Of a DNA stretch of 22,036 nt, positions 1-12,100 are shown one piece after another. The stretch lies in NCBI GenBank assembly GCA_013054445.1, contig JAAMPI010000966.1, forward strand, positions 1 to 22,036, given 5' to 3'. Under the pieces are notes generated by a model. The model did not search any database. It had not been told where the DNA came from and saw nothing but the letters and a program-made list of their open reading frames with translations. The position numbers and the translations under genes were made by a program. This stretch comes from Cudoniella acicularis (taxonomy: Eukaryota > Ascomycota > Leotiomycetes > Helotiales > Helotiaceae). Within the stretch, counting starts at the first letter, position 1. Each line of letters begins with the position of its first letter.

Positions 1-1337
1 GGATCGCATCCCATTCTCGAGCCCATGCGGGGTACTATGCAGTCGACTTCTGGCGAATTGACGATGGCATTCCGAACACCTGCACCGGCCAAACAAAGGC
101 CACTCCAAGATGACTCTCGCTCACCGAATTCCATGCCTTGCTACCCAAATGCAGTGGGGGGGAGCCATTGAGAAGAGAGCTAGCGTAATCAGCTTCCAGT
201 TTCCAGCGACCGAAACCCATCTCAGCATCAGGTACACATTGGTAGCTTTGTGTTTGCGTGGGAGTGGCTTGGAGAGTGAAGCGGCAGCTCGTGCGACCCA
301 AACGGAAGAATACACAAGATCCTAGCATAGATCACCCGCCAAAAACAATATAAACCTGAGGGGAAATGGCCTTGTTTTTTTTTTCCGATAGAGCAGTAAG
401 CACACGGATGAGCTCCCTCCGCCCGCAATTCACGATGGTGTCGCCGTCGATGCTAAGATGAGGCTCCTTAGCTCCCGAACCAGCCTGCGTGCCTTCTGAA
501 GGATGGTCGGGTTATGCAGAGGATAACTCGATATAGAGGCTCTTCCAAGCCCTGGCTGGCGGTGGTGGTGATTAGCGCTTATGCAACCCTGGAATCCCCA
601 GATTTGTAACCCCAACACCGCCCAAGGCCCCAAGACCCCAAGACCGCCGCCTATCCTACGCCTGCGCCTTCTACCTCCGAATGCCTGCGAGCGCAAACAC
701 GCGCACCAGCTGCTCTCTCAGAGGCTCCTTTGCGCCCTCTTTTACGTTCCCCCCGTCTGCCCTCCAACCCTTCCCCTATCGCCTCCGCCTCCCACCCACC
801 GCACACTCTTCAGCGTTTACCCAGCCACTGGCCAGTGGTCTTTCTCGCGCGCCCGGAGCTCTGACTATCTATGTCTATCTGAATGATCACTGAAAAGCCC
901 CCCCATCCATCGACCATCCATCGACCTTCCTAAAAGCGCACACACAGGATCATCCTGGCAAACTTCCCTTATTATCGTCTTATACACCGCGAAACGGGTC
1001 GGCCACGGCCTCAGCTGATCCATCGTCTTTGTCTTTTGCTAAAAACAAAAAAACAAAAACGCGCCTGTGGACCGTGGATTGTGGTACCCAACTTCGGCCC
1101 TGACCGCATTGGCACGCCCCAAGCAAGCCAACCCCAAAAAACTGCTGCCCTCCAACGACGTCTTCTCCCTATCATCTACTGGACTTTCTGCCATGATCGA
1201 TCTCCCAGCTCAATTACCATGAAGTTTACAGCACCTTCGCAGCTCTCTGTGAGGGTGTCGTTGTCTTCCTCCACTTCTTCGACGTCAACAGCTCGATTCC
1301 GGCGCATTCACAATCAAGTCAACGTCCATCTACCGTC
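1..1337. other. Intergenic DNA and 5' leader of the Cnl1-like gene
   Basis: No convincing gene. Short reading frames occur on both strands but overlap one another and show no recognisable domain. From about 640 to 960 the plus strand is strongly C/T-rich, a common feature of fungal promoters and leaders. An 11-bp unit (CCATCGACCAT) is nearly duplicated around 907-928. Two overlapping upstream AUG frames (1193-1222 and 1219-1383) precede the coding start at 1338 and are treated in the findings. Confidence 0.6.
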
Positions 1338-1856
1338 ATGGCCTCTCCTGCCAATTCCGTCCCGGATACCCAGCTGGGCTTGACGAATGATGAGATCGCC
1401 CTCCTGCGCCATCACCAGCAGGCCGCTGCCTCCACCGCCGGTGGTTCGTCCTCTCGAGCTGCTTCTCGCGCTTCATCCCAAGGTCTACTCCTCCTCGATA
1501 CTGCCTCACTCGCCTCACTCGGCCGCCATTTCGATCGCCTTATGCAACAAATACAAGCTCGATTGGACTATCTATCTGAACAATCGGCAATGGTGGCTCA
1601 ACAACAGTACGATAGGGCAGGAAATTTAATTCAAACTGCGGATTCCGAGATTGCGCGATTCCATGACATCTTGCGCCAGATCGACGAACTCGAGTTGGAT
1701 TTTGACAGGATAAGACATATCAGGGATATTGTGCGGAGCTATAGGGCAAGGGTAGAAGAAATGGAGCAACAGATGGAGCACAGTGGTACCAGCAGCCGGC
1801 ACAGACATCGGCATGGAGAGGGCTCTGGAGGCTCCAGCAGGCGACACAGGAGATAA
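1338..1856 (+). CDS. BLOC-1 subunit Cnl1-like coiled-coil protein
   Basis: Single exon, 172 residues, start ATG with G at -3 and +4. Residues about 1-50 are low-complexity (Ala/Ser-rich). Residues about 58-145 form a continuous heptad-like helix containing HFDRLMQQI, then EIARFHDILRQIDELE and RIRHIRDIVRSYRARVEEM. The tail (150-172) is His/Arg/Ser-rich. The order of the helical motifs (short helix, then a 'FxxLLxxxDxLExxxxxxxxIxxIxxxFxxRI' pattern) resembles yeast Cnl1, a subunit of the BLOC-1 complex acting on endosomes; that family role is prior knowledge and the match is by eye only. It could instead be another small fungal coiled-coil protein. The gene itself is solid; the identity is moderate. 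No catalytic motif, signal peptide or membrane segment is visible. Confidence 0.7.
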   Translation: MASPANSVPDTQLGLTNDEIALLRHHQQAAASTAGGSSSRAASRASSQGLLLLDTASLASLGRHFDRLMQQIQARLDYLSEQSAMVAQQQYDRAGNLIQTADSEIARFHDILRQIDELELDFDRIRHIRDIVRSYRARVEEMEQQMEHSGTSSRHRHRHGEGSGGSSRRHRR

Positions 1857-2919
1857 TTTCAGAACGACATATTACAGAAAAACTACTGGAAGAGTACACA
1901 AATCAGTCACACGACTACGGAACATATTTGATGGGGGAGATTGACATCCAACAAGGATTTGGATTTCAATGTGCAAGAGACAATAGGCCTCACGGCTGGA
2001 AGATGGACTAGCCTCGCGGCTCACGATTTTTGGCGTTATTATCTACTTTGGGCTTTCTTTTGGTGCGATAATACCCAAAAAGCGGTCTGGAATTGTGTGA
2101 GAGTGTGTAAGATTTGAGGGGAAAACTGGACCCTGGTTCGGGAGGCTTCTTGCATTTCCTTTGTCAATTGGAACGTCGGGATGTGAAGTATTTCGTATCA
2201 ATGGTAAGGTCAGCAGATGGAAATATATCCAGATAGCTTTGAACATGACAAAGTTGTGGCTGGCTTGTGGACCATGTAAATGATACATTCAGTCTATTAT
2301 CAATGCTTTAACATAAGATTGTTCTCAACGGCCCACGTGAGACATCTACTGGTTTATCGCTGCACTAGATTTTAGAGATCTAGACTCTTGGAGTAGAAAT
2401 CCCGCAGAAAACCAATGATAACCCGGGAAGTTTGGTTCCGTGTGTCACTTTCGTTCGCCTCTTATTAATATTAATGGCGAATTTAATTGAATATGAGACC
2501 TAATGACGTTTGATCTAAGACATCGAAATATTCACGTTCAAACTAGCATTGCGATATCGAGCGGTATTATTGTTACTGCAAATACAGAAAGTAAGTAGCA
2601 AAAGGAAAGTATTGAGAGCATTGTATCAATTAAGCGCAGACCCTTTTTTAATCTTCCGCCTTGAAGGATCGAATTCTGAGACTAGAATTTAGTAGAGATA
2701 AGAAAAAAGTAATATTTTGACAAGGCTGATACTTCCTATAAGGCTGATGATCGTCAATGCTCGTGGCACCTTGCATATTCGCGTATCGCACTGGATGTAG
2801 CTAGACTGCCTCGGATAAACAATATTCCCCGCGTGGAATTCTACAACCTCGTGTAAACACCATCGCCAATACTCAGCTCTCACAATTCTCTATTCACATC
2901 ATCGCATCCACACGCCACC
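1857..2919. other. Intergenic region between the Cnl1-like gene and the spp1-like gene
   Basis: Holds the 3' end of the first gene and the promoter of the next. It is AT-rich from about 2280 to 2720. No reading frame here has a recognisable domain or plausible splice structure. The start codon of the next gene lies in a near-perfect CCACCATGG context at its right edge. Confidence 0.6.
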
Positions 2920-5039
2920 ATGGATCCTGAGGCTCTGGCACAAGCTCTGGCCAATGCTGGTCCAGCGGGGACTGCACTAGAGGTCAGTAATATATATCCA
3001 GTTGCGTGTCACCAGCGAATTCACTGTCAATTCAACCCCCTTGCGCAAGGCTTTAATATTGAGTTATCGCAACGCACTTTGTCTACACCCAACGCTTGAT
3101 GACCGCAATCCTTACAAAATACCGTGCTAACACTCTAGCTAAATTTAGACTAGTAGCAGCGAATCTGCGACTTTGCCTGCGCCCTTTGTTAGCCCCGAGT
3201 CTCTGGCGCCAGCCCCTTCGCCTCTACCAATGGTATCGAACAACAAGCCTGGCTTCAAGTACAAATACCCAGAGGCTGCTCCGACCCCGCCAGGCGAAGA
3301 TGATGCCGAGTGGAATAAAGTATATACTGCTGCCGACTCGCGATTCTACAATCGAAACGGAAAGAACTCTGACAAGTCACGTAAATTTCGACAATCAGGA
3401 GAGACATATGAACTTGCTTTGGTTATGATGAAGGAGAAGAAGGAGAAAGCTGCCGCTGCTGCCGTTGGAGGAGTTTCTGGTGCGCCGAAAGCTCCGCCGA
3501 AGCCCAAACCTGCAAAGAAGCCCCCCGCGACCGTCAAGAAGGAATCATCAACTAGCTCTCGCGACGTTACCCCCGGCGGCGACAGAATTCCTTTGAGTAT
3601 CTCTGAACAGATCAAGAGTGAGGGGCGGCCAAGAAAGGCTCCATCTGCTGCGCCATCTTCTAAGCAAAGCACACCTGCTCCTACCGCGGCTCCGAAATTG
3701 AGCAGTCCTGTCCCGCCGCCACCTCCACCACCCAAGATCGAGAAACCTCCAATGAAGAAGAAGGGCACTGCTGCTCCAATTAAGAAACCGTCAAAACCAA
3801 AATCAGAAGGTATGTCATGTTAAATTGCGGTATTCTAGGCGTTTTACTAATTTTTCTGTAGGTAAACCAAATTCATCTACCAATCCTACAGCTCAACCCA
3901 CGGGTCCAAGAAATATATCCTCCGATTCCGAAAGCAATGATGGTGGCGAATATTGTATATGCAGGGGCCCGGATGATCACCGAATGATGGTTAATTGCGA
4001 AGGTGGTTGTGATGAATGGTATCACTGCTCTTGCATCAATATGGACGTCGAGGATGCTAAGGAGTTGCTTGATCGATATATCTGCATGAAGTGCAGCACA
4101 CCTACACTTTTCACTACCTGGAAACGGATGTGTCGGTATCACAGTGTCGGGAAATGGTATGGAATTACTCCTTGTCGCAAGGCTGCTCGAGTTACTTCCG
4201 ATCCGCCTAGCAAGTATTGCAGTGATGAGCATCGGGATGAATTTTTCAAGTTTGTTGCAAAGGAATTGGTTCGCCAGGATGATGCTCCGTCTATAGGGGG
4301 GAAATTAAACGGAAACGAAGTCCGTTCCATCCTTGAACATTGCGAGAGCAATGCTCAACTGCAGGCTCTGGGGAAGAAGCCAAAACTGCCTATACCAGAG
4401 GGTTGTGATTCAAGTAGGTGACGGTTTTCATGCTTCACGTAATATCAACTAACATACTCAGCACGACCAATTGGCTTGGAATACATCACCGAAGAGGAAG
4501 AACAAGAGCTCAGGGAGATTGAAAGCAGAAAGCATATCATTGAACAACGCATGGAATGCTACAAAAACCAACAAAAGCTCCTTGTGATGGTTCACGAACG
4601 CGCTCAAGCCGCCGCCAAGCACCTTAACGTTGCCGAAAAATCGATTTGTGGCTACGACAATCGACTAGCAGTCAACGAGCACGAATTCTCCCGCTGGAAG
4701 GAATCGCCCGAGGGAATATCCGCCTTTACAACAGGAAAACTCGGTCCTCGAACCCCAGGGACCAAAACCATCACCGCCCGCATTTACGCACCCCATCAAA
4801 CTATCCCCTCCGTACCCGACGTCGCCAACGCACTGAACAACATCTGCTTGAATAAATCCTGCAAGAAGCATACGCTCTGGCGTATCGTTCACGGTCAAGA
4901 TTACGCCGTTATGCAGGCGAATCTGAAGAAGGATTTGGAAAAGTTGCAGAAGCAGGCGGAGGAGATTATTGAGGATGCGGAGACGAGGGAGGCGACGAAG
5001 GAGTACCATGCTCATAATACTGTGGAGCAACTTTTCTAA
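2920..5039 (+). CDS. spp1: Set1C/COMPASS subunit Spp1 (CXXC1/CFP1-like PHD finger protein)
   Basis: Four exons: 2920-2982, 3149-3809, 3862-4413, 4462-5039 (1854 nt, 617 residues). Introns are GT-AG, 166, 52 and 48 nt, with branch-like TACTAAT and AACTAAC. Residues 1-240 are Pro/Lys/Ala-rich with a basic Asn/Lys/Arg patch (NRNGKNSDKSRKFRQ). Residues about 271-320 are a C4HC3 PHD finger (C273, C275, C287, C291, H296, C299, C316, C319; DEWYH around W294). Residues about 328-365 carry the second Cys/His cluster typical of Spp1 (C332, C346, C361, H365). The C-terminal third is helical, starting near EYITEEEEQELREIE and ending in a coiled coil. In the family, the PHD finger reads H3K4me2/3 and the protein is a nuclear subunit of the Set1 H3K4 methyltransferase. 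The second Cys/His cluster distinguishes it from generic PHD proteins. No CXXC DNA-binding domain is visible, as in yeast Spp1. Exon 1 and the first acceptor are chosen by frame and splice consensus. Confidence 0.9.
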
Positions 5040-6189
5040 TGCGGGACCTGCGTGCTTTTGGCTCGCTGTACTATGGGTGGAGGAATGGATATTCGATCGA
5101 TCGGCGTTGTGGCGGGACGGATGGGCATCTAGATCTACGTTTAGCATAAGGCTTATGGGAAGCTGGTAAAAAACCCTAGCATTTACAGGCGTTTGTTTTT
5201 TTAAATTTCTTCAAGGAGGCAGGCAGGCAAAAGATACCCACCCAGCTAATGCGCACACATACACAAACTTTATCTAGTATGAAATGTAAAAAAAGAAAGA
5301 AAAATCGTAGAATACCTGTTTTTTTTTGTCTCTACGGAAATACCGGCAGCGGTAGGTAGGTCTTTCCCTCCTCTTCCCGTCCTCTCTTCTCTGTTAGTCG
5401 AGTGAGTAAGTATGTCGACGAATCGACGAAAGCGACGAAATAAGGGCGCAAACTGTATACATATGCATACATGTATGCGAACAACAATAGCCAACCAGGG
5501 TCTTAGTTCAAATTGTGCTACACCGTGTACTCTATTGAATTTTAACGGATTGGCAGTGAGACAAGGCACCGGCAGGGATGGATGATTAGGATTTGCGCAT
5601 TTCACTTTCATCTGATTTATGTCATGAAAAGCGCTAGACTAGTCGTAACAGACGCATACATTATCATCAATTAAGGATTCCATCTCAAAAAATGATAAAA
5701 GAATATTCTTTTGACAACTAATTGTAATAACTGATAACTTTTATACTCATCGCTATGCAGTGCAATGTAATGCAACACAAACACAGCTTGCAACGCTGAA
5801 GCAAAAACTAAGCAAACTATCGGAACAGACACAGTACATTACAGCCGTTTCAAATCATAAAATCGCCCACCACGCCGTGCTAGAAAAACAGGCAGAACAA
5901 AGTACAAAAAGGGTATAAACGCGCTCGCTGGAAAAAGGGGAAAAAGCCCGACAATAACAAAAAAAGCAAAAGTGACTTCAGCTAAAAATGTCATCGTTTC
6001 ATCCATCAAAAATCAAATCAGTCCGGCCGTTAACAATCTTTTGTGTGTGCATGTGTATAGGGTCGGGGGGGTTCTCTCTTTGTACAATCTTCCTTTCCGT
6101 CCTTTCTTTGCTTCGCGAATTCGTCCTCACTGACCGAGAAAGGGGTGGAAGATGGGGTGGTGTGTGACGGGTATCGTACAATGCCTCGA
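5040..6189. other. Convergent intergenic region (3' ends of spp1-like and repeat-protein genes)
   Basis: The two neighbouring genes point toward each other, so this stretch holds two 3' untranslated regions. It is rich in A and T homopolymers (for example near 5195, 5290 and 5320). A 14-bp perfect palindrome, GCATACATGTATGC, lies at 5465-5478. No coding feature can be supported. Confidence 0.6.
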
Positions 6190-9100
6190 TCAAGTTTCGG
6201 CCTTGACCTCAACCTCCTCGACCTTCACACCGTTGCCCTCAGCCTTCTTCACCTCAACACCTTTGTCGTTGACACCGACCTCCTCGGCCTTGGAGATCAA
6301 GGCATGAACTGCCTTTACTTCAGCCAGGATTGCAGTCTCCTTCTCTGAAGCATCAGCATTATCCTTGACCAAAGTGGTGATAGCTTGAACGACTGCTTTG
6401 ATTTCCGTCACTTCATGAAGAATTTCCGCAGTCGCTTTGGACGGGTCAACCGGAGCGATAGGCGCAGGAAGAGCAGAGATAAGAGCTTTTACCGACTCGA
6501 CTTCGGTAATTATTTCGTCGTCCTTGGAAGCGATTGGGGCGGGGATTGCCTCAATTAGTGTCTTGACCGAGGAGACTGCTTCAAGTATTTCGGCGTCTTT
6601 CCCTTCAGCTGGTGCTGGGATGGCTTCGACAACAGTCTGGAGGGTAGCGACGGCTTCGAGGATTTCAACGTCCTTGACAGAAGGTGGTGTTGGGAGTTCT
6701 TCCACCAGGGTTTTAATGGCGGTAACTGACTCGAGGATTTCATCGTCTTTTCCTACGACTGGTGCTGGGATGCCTTCGACAATGGTTTGAAGGGTGGCGC
6801 AGCCTCGAGGATCTCGGTGTCTTTCCCTTCAATTGGGGCTGGGAGTCCTTCCACAATGGTTTTAATCGAGGCAACCGATTCGAGGATTTCTTCGTCTTTT
6901 CCTGCGATTGGTGCTGGGATGCCTTCAACGGTAGTTTGAAGGGTGGCGACAGCCTCGAGGATTTCAGCGTCTTTTCCTTCAATTGGTGCTGGAATACCTT
7001 CGACGAGAGTCTTGATAGAAGCAACAGACTCAAGAATTTCTTCGTCCTTAACGGATGCTGGTGTTGGGAGCGCTTCCACAATGAGCTGAAGAGCAGCCAC
7101 AGCCTCAAGGATTTCTGCGTCCTTGACGGACGCTGGTGTAGGAAGTCCTTCCACTAGGCTCTTCACAGATGACACGGCTTCAAGAATCTCGGCGTCTTTG
7201 ACTTCAACGGGTGCTGGGAGACCTTCCACTAGGCTCTTCACAGACGCTACGGCTTCCAAGATTTCTGCGTCCTGAACTGATGGCGGGGTGGGTAGGCCTT
7301 CCACAAGGCTTTTCACTGATGACACAGCCTCAAGGATCTCCTCGTCTTTTCCAGCCTCCGGAGTCGGGATGCCCTCGATCAGCACCTTGACAGCGGCTAC
7401 AGCTTCGAGAAGTTCAGCATCCTTAACCAATGGTGGAGTAGGCAGGCCCTCAACCAGAGTCTTCACAGAAGATACAGCCTCTAGAATCTCGTCATCTTTG
7501 GCAGCTACTGGGGCTGGAATGCTCTCCACAAGTGTCTTGATAGATGCCACTGCTTCGAGGATCTCGTCATCCTTAACAGCCGCCGGAGCAGGAGCTCCCT
7601 CAATCAAGCTCTTTACAGATGTGATTTCAGTGAGAATCTCCTCATCCTTCGTGGCAGCCGGTGCCGGGATAGCCTCAATCAAAGCTTTGATTGATTGAAC
7701 TTCGGTGATGATCTCGTCCTCCTTGGAAGCGGCAGGAATAGGTAGTCCTTCCACGGAAGCCTTGATCGATTTGACTTCGCTGAGAATCTCCTCATCAATA
7801 ATGATGGCTGCTGCGGGAATAGCTTCGACGAGTGTCTTGATGCCTCCGATCTCACTGAGAATTTCAGCATCCTTGCCTTCGGCCGGAGTTTCGGCAAGAG
7901 TCTTGATCGACTTGAGCTCTTCCAAAATCTCGTCATCCTTGCCAGCGGTGGGTGCCGGGATTCCTTCAACCAGGGACTTGATTGAAGAAATTTCTGTCAA
8001 GATCTCTTCATCTTTCACGGCCGCTGGGACAGGAAGCGCGCCAATAAGTTCTTTGACGGCAATAACCTCAGCCAAGATCTCCTCATCTTTGACGGTGATA
8101 GTCGTTGGAGCAGGTACTGACTCCACAAGGGCTTTAACGGACTGGATTTCGGATAAAATATCCTCGTCCTTACCAGCGATAGGCACTGGAATGGCTTCAA
8201 TGAGACCCTTAAGCGCCTCGACCTGTTCTAAGATCTCAGCATCCTTGATGGCGACTGGCTCAGAGGGCGCAGGAATAGCTTCGATCAGGGCGGTGATAGA
8301 TGCAATTCCGGCAAGAATCTCAACGTCTTTGACGGCAACTGGTTCCGACGGTGCTGGAATACCCTCGACAAGACTCTTAATAGCCTCTACCTGTTCTAAA
8401 ATCTCAGTATCCTTGCTAGCGACGGGNTCNGANGGTGCNGGNATAGCTTCGATCAGGGCGGTGATAGACGCGATTCCNGCAAGGATCTCAACGTCTTTGA
8501 CGGCAACTGGCTCCGACGGTNCTGGNATAGCCTCAATGAGTGCCTTGATNNNCTCGACCTNCTCNAGAATCTCGGCATCTTTNANNGNNACNGGNTCNGA
8601 TGGTGCCGGAATTGCCTCAACAAGGATTTTAATCGCTTCAACTTGTGTCAATATCTCGTCGTCTTTACCGGTGACTGGTTCGGATGGTGCTGGAATAGCT
8701 TCAATGAGAGCCTTGATGGCTTCGACCTTCTCCAAAATCTCCTCATCTTTAACAGTAGCTGGCGCCGCCGGGGTAGGGATGGCTTCGACTAATGCTGTGA
8801 GACTGGCGATTCCAGCAAGAATCTCAACGTCTTTAAGAGCGGCTGGCTCAGATGGTGGTGGAATGGCTTCAATGAGACCTCTAATTGATTCGACCTTTTC
8901 TAAGATCTCTTCGTCCTTGACGGTTACATTGACTGGCTCAGCTGGGGCAGGGATGGCTTCAATCAAAGTTTTGAGGGTCGCGACTTCAGCAAGAATCTCT
9001 TCATCCCTGGTTACCGCTGGCTCAGGTGGTGAAGGCAGAGACTCGATAAGTTCCTTTACTGCTGAGATCCGGGACAAAATTTCCTCGTCCTTCACAGTAA

Positions 9101-12100
9101 CCGGTTCCGCTGGTGTAGGGATAGCCTCAATCAAGGCAGTGAGAGAGGCGATGCCAGCGAGAACCTCAACGTCTTTAACGGGGGCGGATTCATGGGCAGG
9201 GATGGCTTCGATAAGTGCCTTGATTGATTCAACCTGGGCCAGAATTTCTTCATCCTTGACAGTGATGGATGCAGGAGCGGGGATAGCTTCGATAAGAGCT
9301 TTGACGGATTCAACCTGGGTAAGGATTTCCTCATCTTTGATAGTGGTGGGGGCAGGAGCGGGGATAGCTTCGATAAGAGCTTTGACGGATTCAACCTGGG
9401 CAAGGATTTCCTCATCTTTGACAGTGATGGAGGCAGGCGCAGGGATAGCTTCGATAAGTGCTTTGACCGACTCAACTTGAGCCAAAATCTCATCATCCTT
9501 CACTGCCGCAGGAGAGGCAGTAGGGATAGCCTCGATTAAGGCTGTCAAACTTGCAATTCCAGCAAGGATTTCAACATCCTTGACAGGAACGGATTCAGGC
9601 GCAGGGATAGCTTCGATGAGAGCCTTGACAGATTCAACTTGAGCCAGAATCTCGTCATCTTTCACAGCCGCAGGAGAGGCAGTGGGAACAGCCTCAAGAA
9701 GGGTCTTGACAGACGCAAGTTCGGTCAATATCTCCTCATCCTTCACAGTCACTGGTGCCGTTGGAACACCTTCGAGAAGTGTCTTAACAGATGCAATTTC
9801 AGTCAATATCTCCTCATCCTTCACAGTCACTGGTGCCGTTGGGACACCTTCGAGAAGTGTCTTAACAGATGCAATTTGAGTCAGGATTTCCTCGTCTTTC
9901 ACAGTCACTACAGCTGGTGCAGGGATTGCCTCGATAAGCTCCTTGACAGACTTGACCTCGGTCAGTATCTCCTCATCTTGACCGGCAATTGGAGCTGGGA
10001 TAGCCTCGACCAGGGTCTTGATGGACTCGATGGCTGCTAACACTTCATCTGATGACTTCGATTCCGAGATTCCAGAAACGGCAGTACCTAAAAGGGCAAG
10101 GGCGGCAAGAATCTCTGCACCAGAGGCACCTGTCTTGATCTCGGATAGTGTACCCTCCTGGAATGACAACGCCTCGGCAATACTGTGAAGGGATGCTTCA
10201 ATGGAAGACAAATCAGTCTTCTCAGCAACTGGGGCCTCGGTGGCAACCTTTTCTCTGATTTCGTTGATGGCAACAAGGTGAGAATCCAAGGTGGTGGAAA
10301 TGGTCTGGACGGAAGCTTCAAGGCCGGAGATATCAGTTTGTTCAGCAACCGGAGCTGGGGTAGACACTGCGGCATGGATATCCTTCAATGTGGCTTGATG
10401 GGATTCGTAATGACCAGTCAAAGTTTGTACTGATGACTCAAGGCCAGAAAGGTCAGTTTTCTCTGCAACCGGCGCAGGGGCAGTGACCGTAGTCTTGATC
10501 TCCTCAAGAGATCCAATGATCGTTTGCACTGAGGTCTCTAAAGGCGCTAGGTCAGTCTTCTCAACCGGTACGGCAAGAGTTGACTTGAGTTCATCGATGG
10601 TGCTTGATTGGGACTCTAAAGCACTGGTGATGGTCTGGAGGGATGTCTCGACGGTAGTAAGATCGGTCGGCTCAGCGACAGGAGCTGGTATAGCGATGGT
10701 GGATTTGATCTCCTCAATCGCGACTGTTTGAGCTTCCAAGGTTGTGCTGATGCTCTGGACAGAAGCTTCCAAGGGAGTGAGGTCAACAGTGTCCGCCACT
10801 GGTGCAGGTATGGCAATAGTAGATTTGATCTCATTGATGGAAGCAGTCTGCGAGTCCAATTCCTTGATGATGCTCTTGACTTGTGTTTCAATTGCAGCGA
10901 GGCTACTTATTTGCGCATCACCAACTGGTACGGTAGCAGCACTAGCAGCCTTGAGTTCAGTAAGGGCAGTCGTGTGAGAAGCGTGCGACTCGTTGGATGC
11001 ATGGATAGCTGCCAAAATTTCGGCACTGATATCAGATACCTTGAGCTCGGAGAGGGTAGCAGAATGTGATGCGTGAGCTTCGTTAGATGACTTAACGCCT
11101 TCGAGTATCTCTGAGCTGATATCTCTACTCTTGATCTCGGACAGGATAGCAGAATGTGATGTGTGGGCTTCGTTGGATGACTGAGCGCCTTCGAGTATCT
11201 CGGAGAGGATAGCAGAATGTGATACGTGGGCTTTGTTGGATGACTTGATACCTTCGAGTATCTCTGAGCTGATATCTCTGCTCTTGATCTCGGAGAGGAT
11301 AGCAGAATGTGATGTGTGGGCTTCGTTGGATGACTTGACACCTTCAAGTATCTCTGAGCTGATATCTCTGCTCTTGATCTCGGATACAGTTGCTGAAAGG
11401 GCGGCTTGGGATTCATTCGAAGCTTGGACGGCGGCGAGGATTTCTGACTGGAGGTTTGAGCCTTTGATTTCGGCAAGATCAGTGGAATGGGATGCGTGTG
11501 AGTCGTTTGAGGCATTTACGGCAGCAAGGATTTGAGAGCTAACATCTGAGGTCTTGATTTCGGAAAGGGTAGTAGAGATGGCGCCAATTTGAGTCTCGAG
11601 GTCTGCGATGGAAGGTATAGTAGCTTCGTTTGCTGCCTTGAGCTCTGCAAGGGAAGAGGTATGAAGGGCATGAGATTCATTGGAAGCATTAACTCCAGCC
11701 AGGATATCCTTGCTGGCATCTGCACTCTTGATCTCGGCGAGGGTGGATGTTTGTGCCTGGATAGCTGCGAGAACAGCTGCAATCTGGGAGCTGAGACTGG
11801 AGACACCATTCTCATTGGATGTGGCTCCTGTCTCAATATTTGCCTTGATTGATGCCAAGTCCGAGGAGATGGCTTTCAATGACTCTGCAGTCTCTGAATT
11901 GTCCTTGACCGTTGTCAAATCGGCAGCAATGGTATCTAGCTTGGTGGTATGTGAGGATATGGCGGAAACAATAGGAGCTGGGCCTTGTTCTTGTAGTGTT
12001 TGGAGGTCGGTAGATATGCGGTCGAGGCTGGTGGTGTGGGAGGAGAGGATGGAGGTATCTGGAGAGGCAATTTGTTCTTGTACGGCCTTGACATTGTTGC

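Noticed and set aside
6740..7157. Separate overlapping small genes around the end of the repeat array (both strands)
   Set aside because: They are frame shadows of the repeats. The real continuation is the repeat pattern itself in the shifted frame.
7705..9480. 591-codon open frame on the plus strand
   Set aside because: It is the antisense of repeat array B. The repeated codon usage avoids stops on the opposite strand in every unit. The sense protein has the regular helix-hinge pattern and joins in frame with modules A and M.
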